DNA of 64,000 bases from Pectobacterium aroidearum (GTDB lineage: Bacteria > Pseudomonadota > Gammaproteobacteria > Enterobacterales > Enterobacteriaceae), in contig NZ_CP065044.1 of assembly GCF_015689195.1 (NCBI RefSeq), positions 1,116,001 through 1,180,000 of the forward strand, written 5' to 3'. A program made the translations under genes and the position numbers. The notes beneath the pieces were generated by a model, which saw only the letters and a list, made by a program, of their open reading frames with translations, was not told where the DNA came from and did not search any database. Positions 53,494 through 62,319 of this stretch are shown in pieces; position 1 is the first letter of the stretch, and the number at the start of each line of letters is the position of its first letter.

Positions 53494-54762
53494 TTACTGC
53501 TTGATGAAAGGACGGGTCAGCAGGCCAATCGGGCCACTGGCGTACCAGCTCTTGTTGCCTTTGCTGCGGCGATCGCGTCCCAGAGATTGAGTCAGGCGGT
53601 CAAGAATAATAGCCAGAATAACAATCCCGACGCCGCCGACGGCAGCCAGACCCATATCCAGACGACCAATACCGCGCAGCACCATCTGACCCAGACCGCC
53701 CACGGCGATCATCGAGGCGATAACCACCATCGACAGTGCCAGCATCAGCGTCTGGTTAACACCGGCCATGATGGTCGGCATGGCCAGCGGGAGCTGAACC
53801 TTAAACAACATCTGGCGCGGACTGGCGCCGAATGATTCTGCGGCTTCAATCAAATCGGCCGGCACCTGACGAATACCCAGAATCGTTAAGCGAATAATCG
53901 GCGGCAGGGCAAAGATGATGGTCACCACGACGCCCGGCACGTTACCGATACCGAACAGCATGACGATAGGCACCAGATAGACAAACGCAGGCGTGGTCTG
54001 CATGGCATCCAATAGCGGCCGGATGAACTTCGCCGCTCGTTCGCTACGCGCCAGCCAGATCCCCATGGGAAGCCCGATGAGTATGCAGAAGAACAGCGCC
54101 GTCAGAACCAACGCCAGCGTGATCATCGCCTGTGACCAGGCACCAATCGCACCGATGGCGATCAGTGACAGCAGGGTGGCGACACCCATACCGAGGCTGG
54201 ACATCTGCCAGGCAAGCAGTGAAAACACCAGAATGGCAATTGGCGCCGGCATCCCCAGAAGAAACTGCTGGAAGCCGCTCAGAATAAAATCGACTGGGAC
54301 ACGAACGCCCTGAAAAACCGGTCTGAAGTGCAGCACAACCCAGTCGATACCGTGAGTAACCCAGCTGTCCAGTGGGATCAGCGTGTCTTTAAACGGATCG
54401 AGCAAGTTGAAATGTTCAGGTGTCGCGGGAGCCGCACTGTTTAACCAGTCACTGCCGGATTGCGCCGCCTGATGGGCTGTATCGGCGGAACCATCGGGAG
54501 CTGGCGCGCTGCTCCAGGCATCACTGCCGTTAGTGGGCGCATCCTGCGCGGGCGCGCCGGTGGACCAGGGATCGCTCTGCGGTGCGCTGTCTGGCGTCGC
54601 GCTGTGTTGGGTTGGAGCTGAATCGGCAGGCGCGTTCTGTGTGCTGGTTGCCCACGGATCGTTCTGCTGCGCGCCATTAACCTGTTCAGGCGCTGCGCTC
54701 TGGTCAGCCGGGTGAGATTGTGCCGTGGTGTTGTCCCATGGGCTTGATGTTGATTTACTCAT
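53494..54762 (-). CDS. proW: Glycine betaine ABC transporter permease ProW
   Basis: 422 residues (354 in E. coli); the extra length is in the N-terminal cytoplasmic tail. The tail (1-110) is Ser/Ala/Pro/Asp-rich and contains repeated W motifs: SPWD at 7-10, NDPW at 34-37, SDPW at 63-66, SDAW at 80-83 and SDWL at 104-107. The permease core follows, with the EAA loop [24 protein letters not shown]. The start overlaps the proV 3' end by 8 bases. Confidence 0.95.
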   Translation of the reverse strand: MSKSTSSPWDNTTAQSHPADQSAAPEQVNGAQQNDPWATSTQNAPADSAPTQHSATPDSAPQSDPWSTGAPAQDAPTNGSDAWSSAPAPDGSADTAHQAAQSGSDWLNSAAPATPEHFNLLDPFKDTLIPLDSWVTHGIDWVVLHFRPVFQGVRVPVDFILSGFQQFLLGMPAPIAILVFSLLAWQMSSLGMGVATLLSLIAIGAIGAWSQAMITLALVLTALFFCILIGLPMGIWLARSERAAKFIRPLLDAMQTTPAFVYLVPIVMLFGIGNVPGVVVTIIFALPPIIRLTILGIRQVPADLIEAAESFGASPRQMLFKVQLPLAMPTIMAGVNQTLMLALSMVVIASMIAVGGLGQMVLRGIGRLDMGLAAVGGVGIVILAIILDRLTQSLGRDRRSKGNKSWYASGPIGLLTRPFIKQ

Positions 54763-55957
54763 TGGTCACTCCTTCCTTATCCAGTGCCTGTAGCAACATC
54801 CCTTTGGAAATGATGCCAATGTACTCATGGTTTTCGCCGACGACAGGAACGGCACAGGGAGCCTGTGCGACCTGAGAAATCAGCTCGTTGAGTGACATAT
54901 CTGCGGGCACGGGAACAGGTTCGGGCAGTAACGCCTGTTCCAGCGGCTGCTGTTCTTTCAGCGCCTGCTTCAGTGAATCAATCGACACGACGCCAATGAA
55001 GCGTTTTCCGCCTTCCAGTACGTAGCCGTAATCACGGTCTTCGTCCTGAAGGATTTTCAGCGCGGAGCGCGGGCCTACACCGGGTGTTTTACGGATTAGG
55101 GTGACCGGACGACGACGGGCGATATCTTTGGCGCTAAACACGTGGCTGATATCGACACCGCGGAAAAAGGTGCGCACATAGTCATTGGCCGGGTTGTTCA
55201 GGATTTCATCGGGCGTACCGACCTGAATCACTTCGCCGCCGTGCATGATGGCAATCCGGTCACCGATGCGCATCGCTTCATCCAGATCGTGCGAGATAAA
55301 GACGATAGTGCGTTGATGACGGGACTGGAGTTTGATCAGCTCATCCTGCATTTCAGTACGGATCAGTGGATCGAGTGCGGAGAACGCCTCATCCATCAGC
55401 AGGATATCAGGGTCGTTCGCCAGGGCGCGAGCCAGACCGACACGCTGTCGCATCCCGCCGGATAACTCATCCGGATAAGACGCGGCGTAGGCTTCAAGGC
55501 CGACCTGCTGCAACGCATCCAGCGCTTTTTGCTCACGTTCCGCTTTCGGCACGCCAGCGAGTTCCATACCAAACGCGGTATTGCTGAGAATGTTCAGGTG
55601 TGGCATCAGCGCAAAGGACTGGAACACCATGCTGATCTTTTTGCGGCGCACGTCGCGCAGCGCGGTATCGGATATCTGGGAAATATCCTCACCGTCGATC
55701 AGCACCTGACCCCGAGTGGGTTCTATCAGACGATTGAGAAGGCGTACCATGGTGGATTTGCCGGAGCCGGATAATCCCATGATGACAAATATCTCGCCTT
55801 CTTCAATGGCCAGACTGGCATCTTTTACCCCAACAGTAAGCCCTGTTTTTTCAAATACCTGATCTTTGCTCAGGCCTTTATCAATCAGTTTAAATGCTCT
55901 GTCTGGGTGCTCGCCAAATATCTTATAAAGATTCTTTACTTCAAGTTTAATTGCCAT
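54755..55957 (-). CDS. proV: Glycine betaine ABC transporter ATP-binding protein ProV
   Basis: 400 residues, the E. coli length. Walker [10 protein letters not shown] (61-69), signature LSGGMRQR, Walker [14 protein letters not shown]. Two C-terminal CBS domains (about 280-400), used for ionic-strength sensing in related transporters. First gene of proVWX, under osmotic control in enteric bacteria, with H-NS acting on AT-rich DNA. AGGAAA precedes the ATG. Confidence 0.96.
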   Translation of the reverse strand: MAIKLEVKNLYKIFGEHPDRAFKLIDKGLSKDQVFEKTGLTVGVKDASLAIEEGEIFVIMGLSGSGKSTMVRLLNRLIEPTRGQVLIDGEDISQISDTALRDVRRKKISMVFQSFALMPHLNILSNTAFGMELAGVPKAEREQKALDALQQVGLEAYAASYPDELSGGMRQRVGLARALANDPDILLMDEAFSALDPLIRTEMQDELIKLQSRHQRTIVFISHDLDEAMRIGDRIAIMHGGEVIQVGTPDEILNNPANDYVRTFFRGVDISHVFSAKDIARRRPVTLIRKTPGVGPRSALKILQDEDRDYGYVLEGGKRFIGVVSIDSLKQALKEQQPLEQALLPEPVPVPADMSLNELISQVAQAPCAVPVVGENHEYIGIISKGMLLQALDKEGVTNE

Positions 55958-56650
55958 GAAATTATTGTTTTCCTGTGTCGTTTATAATTCTATAACGTAG
56001 CCCTGATAATGATTAAACATAATCTACCCTACCATACTCAGATTCTGAGACAACCCTTTATTGCCTCAGTGAGGTGTCTCGTTAGGCCAATATCAGCGAT
56101 ATCGATAACGCTATTATTGCTGTCTTATCTTCATGGTTTATGTGATCTTTGTGATTTTTGGTTTGCAGTGAAATTCTTTTTATAACAGTACGTTACCTGT
56201 TGGTTTTTACGTGATGAATTAGCAGGTGATATAACCTTTTCTGATTATGGATAACCCGCGATTTATAGTGAATTCCACTAATCGAATAATATGGTAAATA
56301 AATCACGTTTTTGGTCTTATAGACACCAAAATAGGCCGACGTAGGTACATTTTTTTCTTATGCTATCTGTCGGTATTTTATACAGTATAGCAAAGATATA
56401 ATGGGTGAAATGAGAGTGTTAATTCTCGCCAATAAATGAGAGGGTTCTGAGTAATATATTTGTCATATTCAAGGGAAATACAGAGGAAATAAAAGTGAGC
56501 AGCAATGCGGATTCGATAAGCTGTTTTGCCAACTATCGCTCCTTTCTGTTTTGCCGATCGCGATCATATTATCCATGTGAAAATTATGGTTATAGTGACA
56601 CCTCTTATCTATCACGACTTCATCCATCACGACTATCGAAAGGGGCCATT
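55958..56650. promoter_or_regulatory. AT-rich control region of proVWX and the VOC gene
   Basis: Nearly 700 bases without a convincing gene and strongly AT-rich from about 56110 to 56500, which suits H-NS silencing known for proU. A nested palindrome occurs at 56047-56080: GAGACA/TGTCTC enclosing CCTCAGTGAGG. An open frame entering from 56495 is upstream of the VOC protein's conserved start and has poor codon use. I cannot fix the proV promoter hexamers. Confidence 0.55.
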
Positions 56651-57043
56651 GTGTTAGATCACCTGAGCATCCCGGTGAGGGATATTGCCCGTAGCCGACA
56701 CTTTTATGAAGCTGCACTCAAGCCGTTGGGATATTGCCTGATTAAGGACATGTCATTCGCTGTCAGTTTTGCGGTAACGGAAGGATATGGCGAGTCGAGC
56801 GATCCCGGCGGTGAGTTCTGGATTTATCAGTCAAAGGGCGACCCCTGTCCGGCAGTGCATTTTGCGTTCAGCGCCGCCTCGCGAGAGCATGTAGATGCTT
56901 TTTTTGCTGCCGCGATAGCGGCGGGAGGTCACGATAATGGGCCGCCGGGGCTGCGCCCGAATTATCATCAGGATTATTACGCCGCATTTGTGCACGATCC
57001 CGATGGATACAATATTGAAGCGGTCTATCACCGCAAGCCTTGA
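56651..57043 (+). CDS. VOC (glyoxalase/bleomycin resistance) family protein
   Basis: 130 residues from the GTG at 56651, preceded by AGGGGCC. It begins LDHLSIPVRDIARSRHFYEAAL, the first beta-alpha-beta unit of the fold, and ends YYAAFVHDPDGYNIEAVYH, the last. The metal ligands H and E are plausible (H4 and E in NIEAV). The length is typical of single-domain dimers in the lactoylglutathione lyase-like group. Function unknown. Convergent with hpxZ. Confidence 0.85.
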   Translation: MLDHLSIPVRDIARSRHFYEAALKPLGYCLIKDMSFAVSFAVTEGYGESSDPGGEFWIYQSKGDPCPAVHFAFSAASREHVDAFFAAAIAAGGHDNGPPGLRPNYHQDYYAAFVHDPDGYNIEAVYHRKP

Positions 57044-57061
57044 CACGCCAGGGCGGTAGTT

Positions 57062-57081
57062 GGAGGGGAAATCTCCCCTCC
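57062..57081. terminator. Hairpin between the VOC gene and hpxZ
   Basis: GGAGGGGA, AATC loop, TCCCCTCC: a perfect 8-bp stem one base past the hpxZ stop. No T-run, so a weak bidirectional terminator. Confidence 0.6.
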
Positions 57082-57082
57082 G

Positions 57083-57469
57083 TCATTCACTCATCAGGCT
57101 GACGTGGGCGGCGACAATACGCCAGCCTTCAGGCATTTTTACCCAGGTTTGCATTTGGCGGCCGATCTTCGTACTGCCTGCGCGGGTGAACTCCGTACTG
57201 GCGACGGCCATATCATGGCCGTAAGTCGTGATGACCGTATTACGTAGCGTCCTGTCCAGACCGGCTGAAGGGCGAGCGAGGCGAAAAGCACGGATTTCCT
57301 CGATCCCGTACAGGTTTTCTCCCGCGCCGTAGCGCACCGTTTTTTCATCGTGCCAGAACAGCTCATCCAGCACCGCAATGTCATTTCCCGTTAGGGCTTT
57401 CTCGTAGCGATAGAACGCGTCGGTCACGTCGGCCAGCACATCCGGCTGGTTAATATCGTCAGGCAACAT
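57083..57469 (-). CDS. hpxZ: Oxalurate catabolism protein HpxZ (AtzH-like, NTF2 fold)
   Basis: 128 residues from ATG 57469, which has AGGAAAG eight bases upstream. A frame five codons longer (57484) overlaps the amidase stop and lacks a ribosome binding site. It matches the DUF3225/AtzH-like family, with DAFYRYEKALTGND and GIEEIRAFRLARP. The role is unclear; it is grouped with the amidase and its small partner in purine-nitrogen catabolism. Last gene of hpxWXYZ. Confidence 0.82.
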   Translation of the reverse strand: MLPDDINQPDVLADVTDAFYRYEKALTGNDIAVLDELFWHDEKTVRYGAGENLYGIEEIRAFRLARPSAGLDRTLRNTVITTYGHDMAVASTEFTRAGSTKIGRQMQTWVKMPEGWRIVAAHVSLMSE

Positions 57470-57480
57470 ATTTTCTTTCC

Positions 57481-58887
57481 TCATGAAGTATGACGGGTAT
57501 AAGTTATGCCCTGCTGCTCAAGCGCCCATGCCGTCCGCAAACACAGGTCCTCGCGCCACGGTGCGGCAATAATCTGCACGCCTATCGGTAAGCCGTTGGC
57601 GGTCGCCACCGGCACCGTTACGACTGGCAGCCCGACGAAAGAGATCGGCTGTGTCAGCATGCCCATACTGGCGCGCACGGGCAGGTCGGTATCATTAATA
57701 CGCATGGTTTCCTGCCCAATGAGCGTGGCGGAGCAGGGGGTTGCAGGGGCGATCAGCAGGTCGGTATGTTCAAACAACGCCAGCGTCTGTTGGCGGAAAT
57801 AGTTACGGAAGCGCTGTGCCTGCACATACCAGGCGGCGGGGATCATCGCGCCAGCCAGCAGCCTCTCGCGTGACAGCGCTTCGAAACGCTCAGACTGAGT
57901 ACGTAAGTCAGGCAGATACTGGTTCCCGCCTTCGCTGGCTGACAGAATAAAGGCGGCGCTGCGTGCCAGTGCGGCATCGGTTAGCGTCAGGCTCTCCTGT
58001 GCGCCCAGCGCCTGTGCGATCTGGCGCACGGTGACGTTGGCTTCCTCGCTGGCCCAGGTAGAGAAATAGCCATCCAGCACCGCGTAGCGCAATCCCTCGC
58101 TGCCGATTTCCAACTGCTCTGAGGTATGCCGCGCTTCCTGATTAGCCTGAAAACGATCGTGCTTATCGCGACCTTGTAAGGTGTCGAACACTAATGCCAG
58201 ATCGTCCGCACGCCGCGCCAGTGGGCCGATGTGGTCGAGGCTGGCGACAAACGGGTGGCTACCGTGGCGTGATAAGCGACCAAATGTCGGCTTCAGTCCG
58301 AAAATGCCGCACAGCGACGACGGCACGCGGATCGAACCATTGGTGTCGCTGCCGAGTGTGAAGTTAACCAGCCCGGCCGCGACGGCCGCTGCCGACCCGC
58401 CAGACGATCCGCCGGCGATGCGCAGTGTGTCGAGTGGGTTACGCGTGGGGCCGTAATGGCTGTTTTCGGTGGTAAAGCCATAGGCATAGGCGTCCATATT
58501 TAACATGCCGGACAGCAGCGCCCCCTGGTTGGCAAGCTGGCGGATGGCAAAGGCATCCTGCGTAGCGGGTGGGCGCTGGCTGAAAAGCTCGGCACCTGCC
58601 AGCGTGGTTTCACCGCTGACATCAAACAGGTTCTTGACGGCGTAAGGCACACCGGCCAGCGGCGGTAACGTTTCTCCACGCTGGCGGCGCGTGTCGATAC
58701 ATTCAGCCTCTGCCAGCATACGTTCGTCGGTGACATGGGTGTAGGCATTGATGGTGGGATTGGCTTGCTCAATCGCGTCCAGCGTCTGCTGTGCCAGCTC
58801 TCTCGCGGAGAACGTGCCAGCCTGCAAACCTTGCTGTATTTGCCGGATCGAGAGCGATGAGGACGCGTTTCGGGTGTATAAACTCAT
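57481..58887 (-). CDS. hpxY: AtzE-like amidase HpxY
   Basis: 468 residues of the amidase-signature family. The Ser-cisSer-Lys triad is intact: K85 in YAVKN, S161 in the GGSSGGSAAAVAAG motif and S185 in GSDTNGSIRVPS. It should hydrolyse a small amide or carbamoyl-type intermediate; in Klebsiella the hpxWXYZ genes take part in oxalurate/oxamate use. The start overlaps hpxX by 4 bases, and the stop overlaps the longer hpxZ frame. The last six codons (YTRHTS) match an ERIC terminus exactly. Confidence 0.86.
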   Translation of the reverse strand: MSLYTRNASSSLSIRQIQQGLQAGTFSARELAQQTLDAIEQANPTINAYTHVTDERMLAEAECIDTRRQRGETLPPLAGVPYAVKNLFDVSGETTLAGAELFSQRPPATQDAFAIRQLANQGALLSGMLNMDAYAYGFTTENSHYGPTRNPLDTLRIAGGSSGGSAAAVAAGLVNFTLGSDTNGSIRVPSSLCGIFGLKPTFGRLSRHGSHPFVASLDHIGPLARRADDLALVFDTLQGRDKHDRFQANQEARHTSEQLEIGSEGLRYAVLDGYFSTWASEEANVTVRQIAQALGAQESLTLTDAALARSAAFILSASEGGNQYLPDLRTQSERFEALSRERLLAGAMIPAAWYVQAQRFRNYFRQQTLALFEHTDLLIAPATPCSATLIGQETMRINDTDLPVRASMGMLTQPISFVGLPVVTVPVATANGLPIGVQIIAAPWREDLCLRTAWALEQQGITYTRHTS

Positions 58888-59075
58888 AACGTATACACCC
58901 CGGCAATCTCCTGATGCTCATCAAGAGGAAAAGCCATTAGCGGCTGCGCCATGGCATGAATGCGGCTGAACTGCACAAGCAACTCCTGACGCCGCTCCTG
59001 ATTAAGTTGCAGCGCCAGTAGCGTTTCCATCTGTTGCAGATAGGCTGCCAGCGCATCGTGTTCGATCATCGTCAT
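58884..59075 (-). CDS. hpxX: Small amidase partner HpxX (AtzG-like, DUF4089)
   Basis: 63 residues, helical. It resembles the small AtzG protein that forms a complex with the amidase AtzE and is needed for its stability. Its stop overlaps the hpxY start by 4 bases, so the two are made in a coupled way. A second ATG three codons in is an alternative start. Confidence 0.8.
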   Translation of the reverse strand: MTMIEHDALAAYLQQMETLLALQLNQERRQELLVQFSRIHAMAQPLMAFPLDEHQEIAGVYTL

Positions 59076-59101
59076 TCTGTTTTCTCCCGGTTAAATAAAG
59101 A

Positions 59102-60697
59102 CTAGAAACCTGCCGCGCTGCCGTTGCTGCGTGGATCGAACGCCCCTTCCAGCATGCCGTTGGTGTGTCGCACAATGGCACCGGCGTGGCCGACCGTTTC
59201 ACTAAAGCTGCCCAGCAGCTCGACGTCGTGACCTAACTGGCGCAGGGCATCCACCGTGGCAGGCTTAAAGCGATCTTCGATCTTTAGCGTGTCGGAGGCC
59301 TGTCCCCAGGTTCTGCCCAGCAGCCAGCGCGGAGCAGTAATCGCCTGTTGCAGCGGCATGCCTTGCTGGACGTGGCGGATGAAGAGCGCCGCCTGCGTCT
59401 GCGGTTGCCCATCTCCGCCCATCGACCCGTAGACCATCGTCCGTCCGTCGGACAAGCGTGCGGCGGCGGGGTTTAATGTATGAAAAGGCTGCTTACCCGG
59501 TTCTAACGCCAGCAGGTGCGCGGGATCGAGGCTGAACGAGGCGCCGCGGTTCTGCCAGAGCACGCCGGTTCCCGGCAGCACGACGCCGCTACCGAACTCA
59601 TGGTAGATACTTTGAATGAAAGAAACGCATAGGCCACTGCTGTCGCAAACGCCCATCCAGACGGTGTCGCCGGGGCCTTTTCCTTCTCCCCACGGTAAGG
59701 CTTTGCGGGTATCGACCTGACGCGCCAGCGCGCCGAGCGCATCGCTTTCCAGCAGCGCCTGTACATCCTGCGTCATCAGACGAGGGTCGGTAATAAAGCG
59801 GTCGCGCAGGCCAAACGCCAGCTTGGTTGACTCGACAATGCGGTGAATTGTCTGGCTATCGTTCAGATCTTCCATTTCCAGACGATCGGTCAGGCCGAGA
59901 ATGGCGAGCGACACCAGACCTTGCGTCGGCGGCGCGAGGTTATAGATGTCGCCCTTGCTGTGCTTGAGCACCAGCGGTGCTGTTCGTTTGGCGTGATAAT
60001 TCGCCAGATCGTCAGCGGTCAACGGCATACCGATCAGCGCCATCTGTGCCGCCAGTCGGGCAGCGACGGAGCCGCGATAAAAACTGTCTAGTCCTTCAAT
60101 ACTGAGTGTCGTCAGGGTATCGGCTAAATCCGGCTGCGTGAAACGGCTACCCGCGCGCGGGACATTTCCTTGCGGCATAAAAAGCTGGCTAAAGGCAGGG
60201 AAATCGATCAATTCGTGATAGCGCTGGGTGAGCGCATCTTCCTGCGATTGCGTGACGGGAATACCGTCGGCCGCATAGCGAATCGCGTCAGATAACAGGC
60301 GAGACAGCGGCATTGGGGGGCTGTGTGAATAGGCCAACTCTTGTGAGTACGCCAGCGCTTCCTGCCAGCCGCTAACGGTGCCCGCGACGGTCAGCGCCGC
60401 TTTAGGGCCGCGATGCGGAATACGCTTTTCGCCCTGATAATATGCCCGGCAGGCCAGCGACCCTGCTGCACCGCTGGCATCAATGGCGACCGGTTCGCCG
60501 TGTGGTGGAACAATCAGCCAGAAACCGTCGCCGCCAATTCCATTCATATGCGGATACACCACGGCAATGGTTGCTGCCGCTGCGACCATGGCTTCAATGG
60601 CGTTCCCGCCTTCACGCAGAACGGCTAATGCGCTGGCACTGGCTAAATGATGAGGGGCCACCGCCATGCCCAACGGGGCGGTATTGCTTTGCATCAT
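59102..60697 (-). CDS. hpxW: Oxamate amidohydrolase HpxW (gamma-glutamyltranspeptidase-like)
   Basis: 531 residues. An Ntn-hydrolase of the gamma-glutamyltranspeptidase fold; autocleavage would occur before T345 in GDTVWMGVCD, which becomes the nucleophile. GGNAIEAMVAAAATIAVVYPHMNGIGGDGF near 30-59 is the family N-terminal signature. No signal peptide, unlike periplasmic Ggt, so it is cytoplasmic. It would release ammonia from oxamate. First gene of hpxWXYZ, divergent from hpxU. A sigma-54 promoter-like sequence is 57-72 bases upstream. Confidence 0.84.
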   Translation of the reverse strand: MMQSNTAPLGMAVAPHHLASASALAVLREGGNAIEAMVAAAATIAVVYPHMNGIGGDGFWLIVPPHGEPVAIDASGAAGSLACRAYYQGEKRIPHRGPKAALTVAGTVSGWQEALAYSQELAYSHSPPMPLSRLLSDAIRYAADGIPVTQSQEDALTQRYHELIDFPAFSQLFMPQGNVPRAGSRFTQPDLADTLTTLSIEGLDSFYRGSVAARLAAQMALIGMPLTADDLANYHAKRTAPLVLKHSKGDIYNLAPPTQGLVSLAILGLTDRLEMEDLNDSQTIHRIVESTKLAFGLRDRFITDPRLMTQDVQALLESDALGALARQVDTRKALPWGEGKGPGDTVWMGVCDSSGLCVSFIQSIYHEFGSGVVLPGTGVLWQNRGASFSLDPAHLLALEPGKQPFHTLNPAAARLSDGRTMVYGSMGGDGQPQTQAALFIRHVQQGMPLQQAITAPRWLLGRTWGQASDTLKIEDRFKPATVDALRQLGHDVELLGSFSETVGHAGAIVRHTNGMLEGAFDPRSNGSAAGF

Positions 60698-60753
60698 GCC
60701 GGAATTCCTTTTTTAAATGTTATGTAGGGTGAGTGTTATTAACCTTAGCTTTA

Positions 60754-60769
60754 AGCAAACGGCGTTCCA
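60754..60769 (-). promoter_or_regulatory. Candidate sigma-54 promoter of hpxWXYZ
   Basis: On the minus strand TGGAAC-GCCGT-TTGCT: GG and GC are ten bases apart, as the -24/-12 elements require, and it differs from the consensus TGGCAC-N5-TTGCW at one fixed base. Transcription would begin near 60743, leaving a leader of about 46 bases. Confidence 0.7.
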
Positions 60770-60894
60770 GTTTTTTACTGCTGTGGAAAGTCCGTATGCA
60801 GGACCGGAAGGGGTATCTGTATCATCCCGACAATCCTGTGCTATGTTCTGCGACATGAAACAAACGTTACAGCAAGCGCAATGGGTGAGAGACG

Positions 60895-61734
60895 ATGATG
60901 CAAATAGATGAACGATTACGGGATCGCTACGGCGAACTTTCCCCGCAGGAACAGCGCGTCGCGGATTTCATCTTTGATCACTTTGACGATCTGATTAGCT
61001 ACAACAGCGCCGAGCTGGCGCGGTTGAGCGGTGTTTCCAAAGCGACCGTCAGCCGGTTGTTCAAACGATTGGGTTACCCCAGCTACCGCGATATGCGCGA
61101 TGAGCTCAGAACGCTGCGCCAGAGTGGGATGCCGCTGGCAGATAACCGCGATGCCGTGCAGGGCAATACGCTGCTGGCGCGGCACTACAAACAGGAAATG
61201 GCGAACCTGACACAGTGGATCAATCAGATTGATCCCGTGCAGTTTGGTGCGGTGATTCAGGCGTTGATGCAGGCGCAACGCCTGTGTCTGATTGGGCTGC
61301 GCAATAGCTATCCGGTGGCGCTACACCTGCGCCAACAACTGCTCCAGATTCGCCAACAGGTCACGCTGCTAGCGCAGCCGGGGCAGACGCTCTCCGAAGA
61401 ACTGGTTGATCTCACGGCGCAGGATGTCGTGATTGTGGTAGCCTTTCGCCGTCGTCCGCGCCTGATTCAGCCACTGCTGGTACAACTGCAAAAACGTGGC
61501 GTGCCCGTGCTGCTGCTGTGTGAACCGCAGGCCAGTGCGCTGATATCACTGGCAACCTGGTCGTTGTGCGTCCCGCTGGACAGCGTCTCGGCGTTTGATA
61601 GCTATTCATCCGCCATGAGTCTGGTGAACGTCATTAGTAACGCGCTACTGCACGAAATGCTGCGTGACGGACGCCAGCGCATCCATCAGATCGCGGATCT
61701 TTATAGTGAACTGGATGAGCTTGAGCAACGCTAA
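60895..61734 (+). CDS. hpxU: RpiR-family regulator HpxU
   Basis: 279 residues. An N-terminal HTH_6 domain, with ELARLSGVSKATVSRLFKRLGY near 40-61, and a C-terminal SIS (sugar isomerase-like) effector domain at about 125-260. The RpiR-type protein HpxU of Klebsiella is described as repressing hpx genes. It is divergent from hpxW across a 197-base region that should hold its operator. GAGAGACG precedes the ATG. Whether it also controls the ABC transporter downstream is unknown. Confidence 0.85.
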   Translation: MMQIDERLRDRYGELSPQEQRVADFIFDHFDDLISYNSAELARLSGVSKATVSRLFKRLGYPSYRDMRDELRTLRQSGMPLADNRDAVQGNTLLARHYKQEMANLTQWINQIDPVQFGAVIQALMQAQRLCLIGLRNSYPVALHLRQQLLQIRQQVTLLAQPGQTLSEELVDLTAQDVVIVVAFRRRPRLIQPLLVQLQKRGVPVLLLCEPQASALISLATWSLCVPLDSVSAFDSYSSAMSLVNVISNALLHEMLRDGRQRIHQIADLYSELDELEQR

Positions 61735-61756
61735 TGGTGCGTTGGGATGGTGCTTT

Positions 61757-61773
61757 TGCACTAAAATGGTGCT
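61757..61773. promoter_or_regulatory. Candidate NtrC binding site
   Basis: TGCACTAAAATGGTGCT fits GCACY-N5-RGTGC exactly and resembles the strong sites at E. coli glnA. More GGTGC half-sites lie at 61736-61740 and 61749-61753. It is about 490 bases upstream of the predicted sigma-54 start. Confidence 0.65.
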
Positions 61774-61905
61774 AGTTAATTGGTGTTCTTATCTGTCATG
61801 TGGCTTGTTTCGGGCGTGATAAAACCCGATTATTTTTGTGACGCAGGCTGTGGGTTGTTTCTCGTTGTTATCTGTTCATAGGCGTAAAAAATTATGATGA
61901 GAAAC

Positions 61906-62080
61906 GTGGGGCATCCCGAATGAGCAGCATGGACGCTGCGAAAGCCTGTGCAGCGTCAGGAGCGCGTCACAGGCGGTTCGACAGGATGACACGCGTTTCG
62001 AATGTACCGCGTAGCGGCATAATTCACGCCGAAAGCCAGGGGTCGTAGGGCGGCGGCGACTGAGCAGCCCTACGTCGGGC
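61906..62080. repeat. Hairpin-rich segment, possible inserted repeat
   Basis: GC-rich block in an AT-rich region, with GCTGC..GCAGC, CCTGTG..CACAGG and GTAGGGC..GCCCTAC inverted repeats and no coding frame. It interrupts the space between the NtrC-type site and the promoter. Repeat status is inferred. Confidence 0.35.
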
Positions 62081-62225
62081 GTGGTGCATGAGTTGCATAA
62101 ATTATCTTTCTATAATCACGCCCGAAACTGTTCACCAGTATTCCATATCCACAGCTATGCCATATTTCAGCACGATTCTCTGACCTTCTACGCTGTTCCT
62201 CATCGCCAAGCGTACGAATGTAATT

Positions 62226-62241
62226 TGGCATGCTCCTTGCT
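62226..62241 (+). promoter_or_regulatory. Candidate sigma-54 promoter of the ABC transporter
   Basis: TGGCAT-GCTCC-TTGCT: GG and GC are ten bases apart, and all fixed bases of TGGCAY-N5-TTGCW match. Transcription would begin near 62252, leaving about 68 bases of leader. Confidence 0.8.
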
Positions 62242-62319
62242 TAGTATTTGTAACGATAGTTTCAATATTTGTTTTTAAAGAATCTTTCGTTTCAATTACA
62301 CTAACCGGGGGCAGAGACG

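Larger units (their letters stand above)
61735..62319. promoter_or_regulatory. Long control region upstream of the ABC transporter
   Basis: 585 bases without a credible gene. It contains an NtrC-type palindrome (61757-61773), then a hairpin-rich segment (about 61906-62080) that looks like an inserted repeat, and a sigma-54 promoter (62226-62241). Confidence 0.7.

Noticed and set aside
56495-56650. 52-residue N-terminal extension of the VOC protein
   Set aside because: It has Ser/Cys/Tyr-rich composition, lies in AT-rich regulatory DNA and is not part of the VOC fold.
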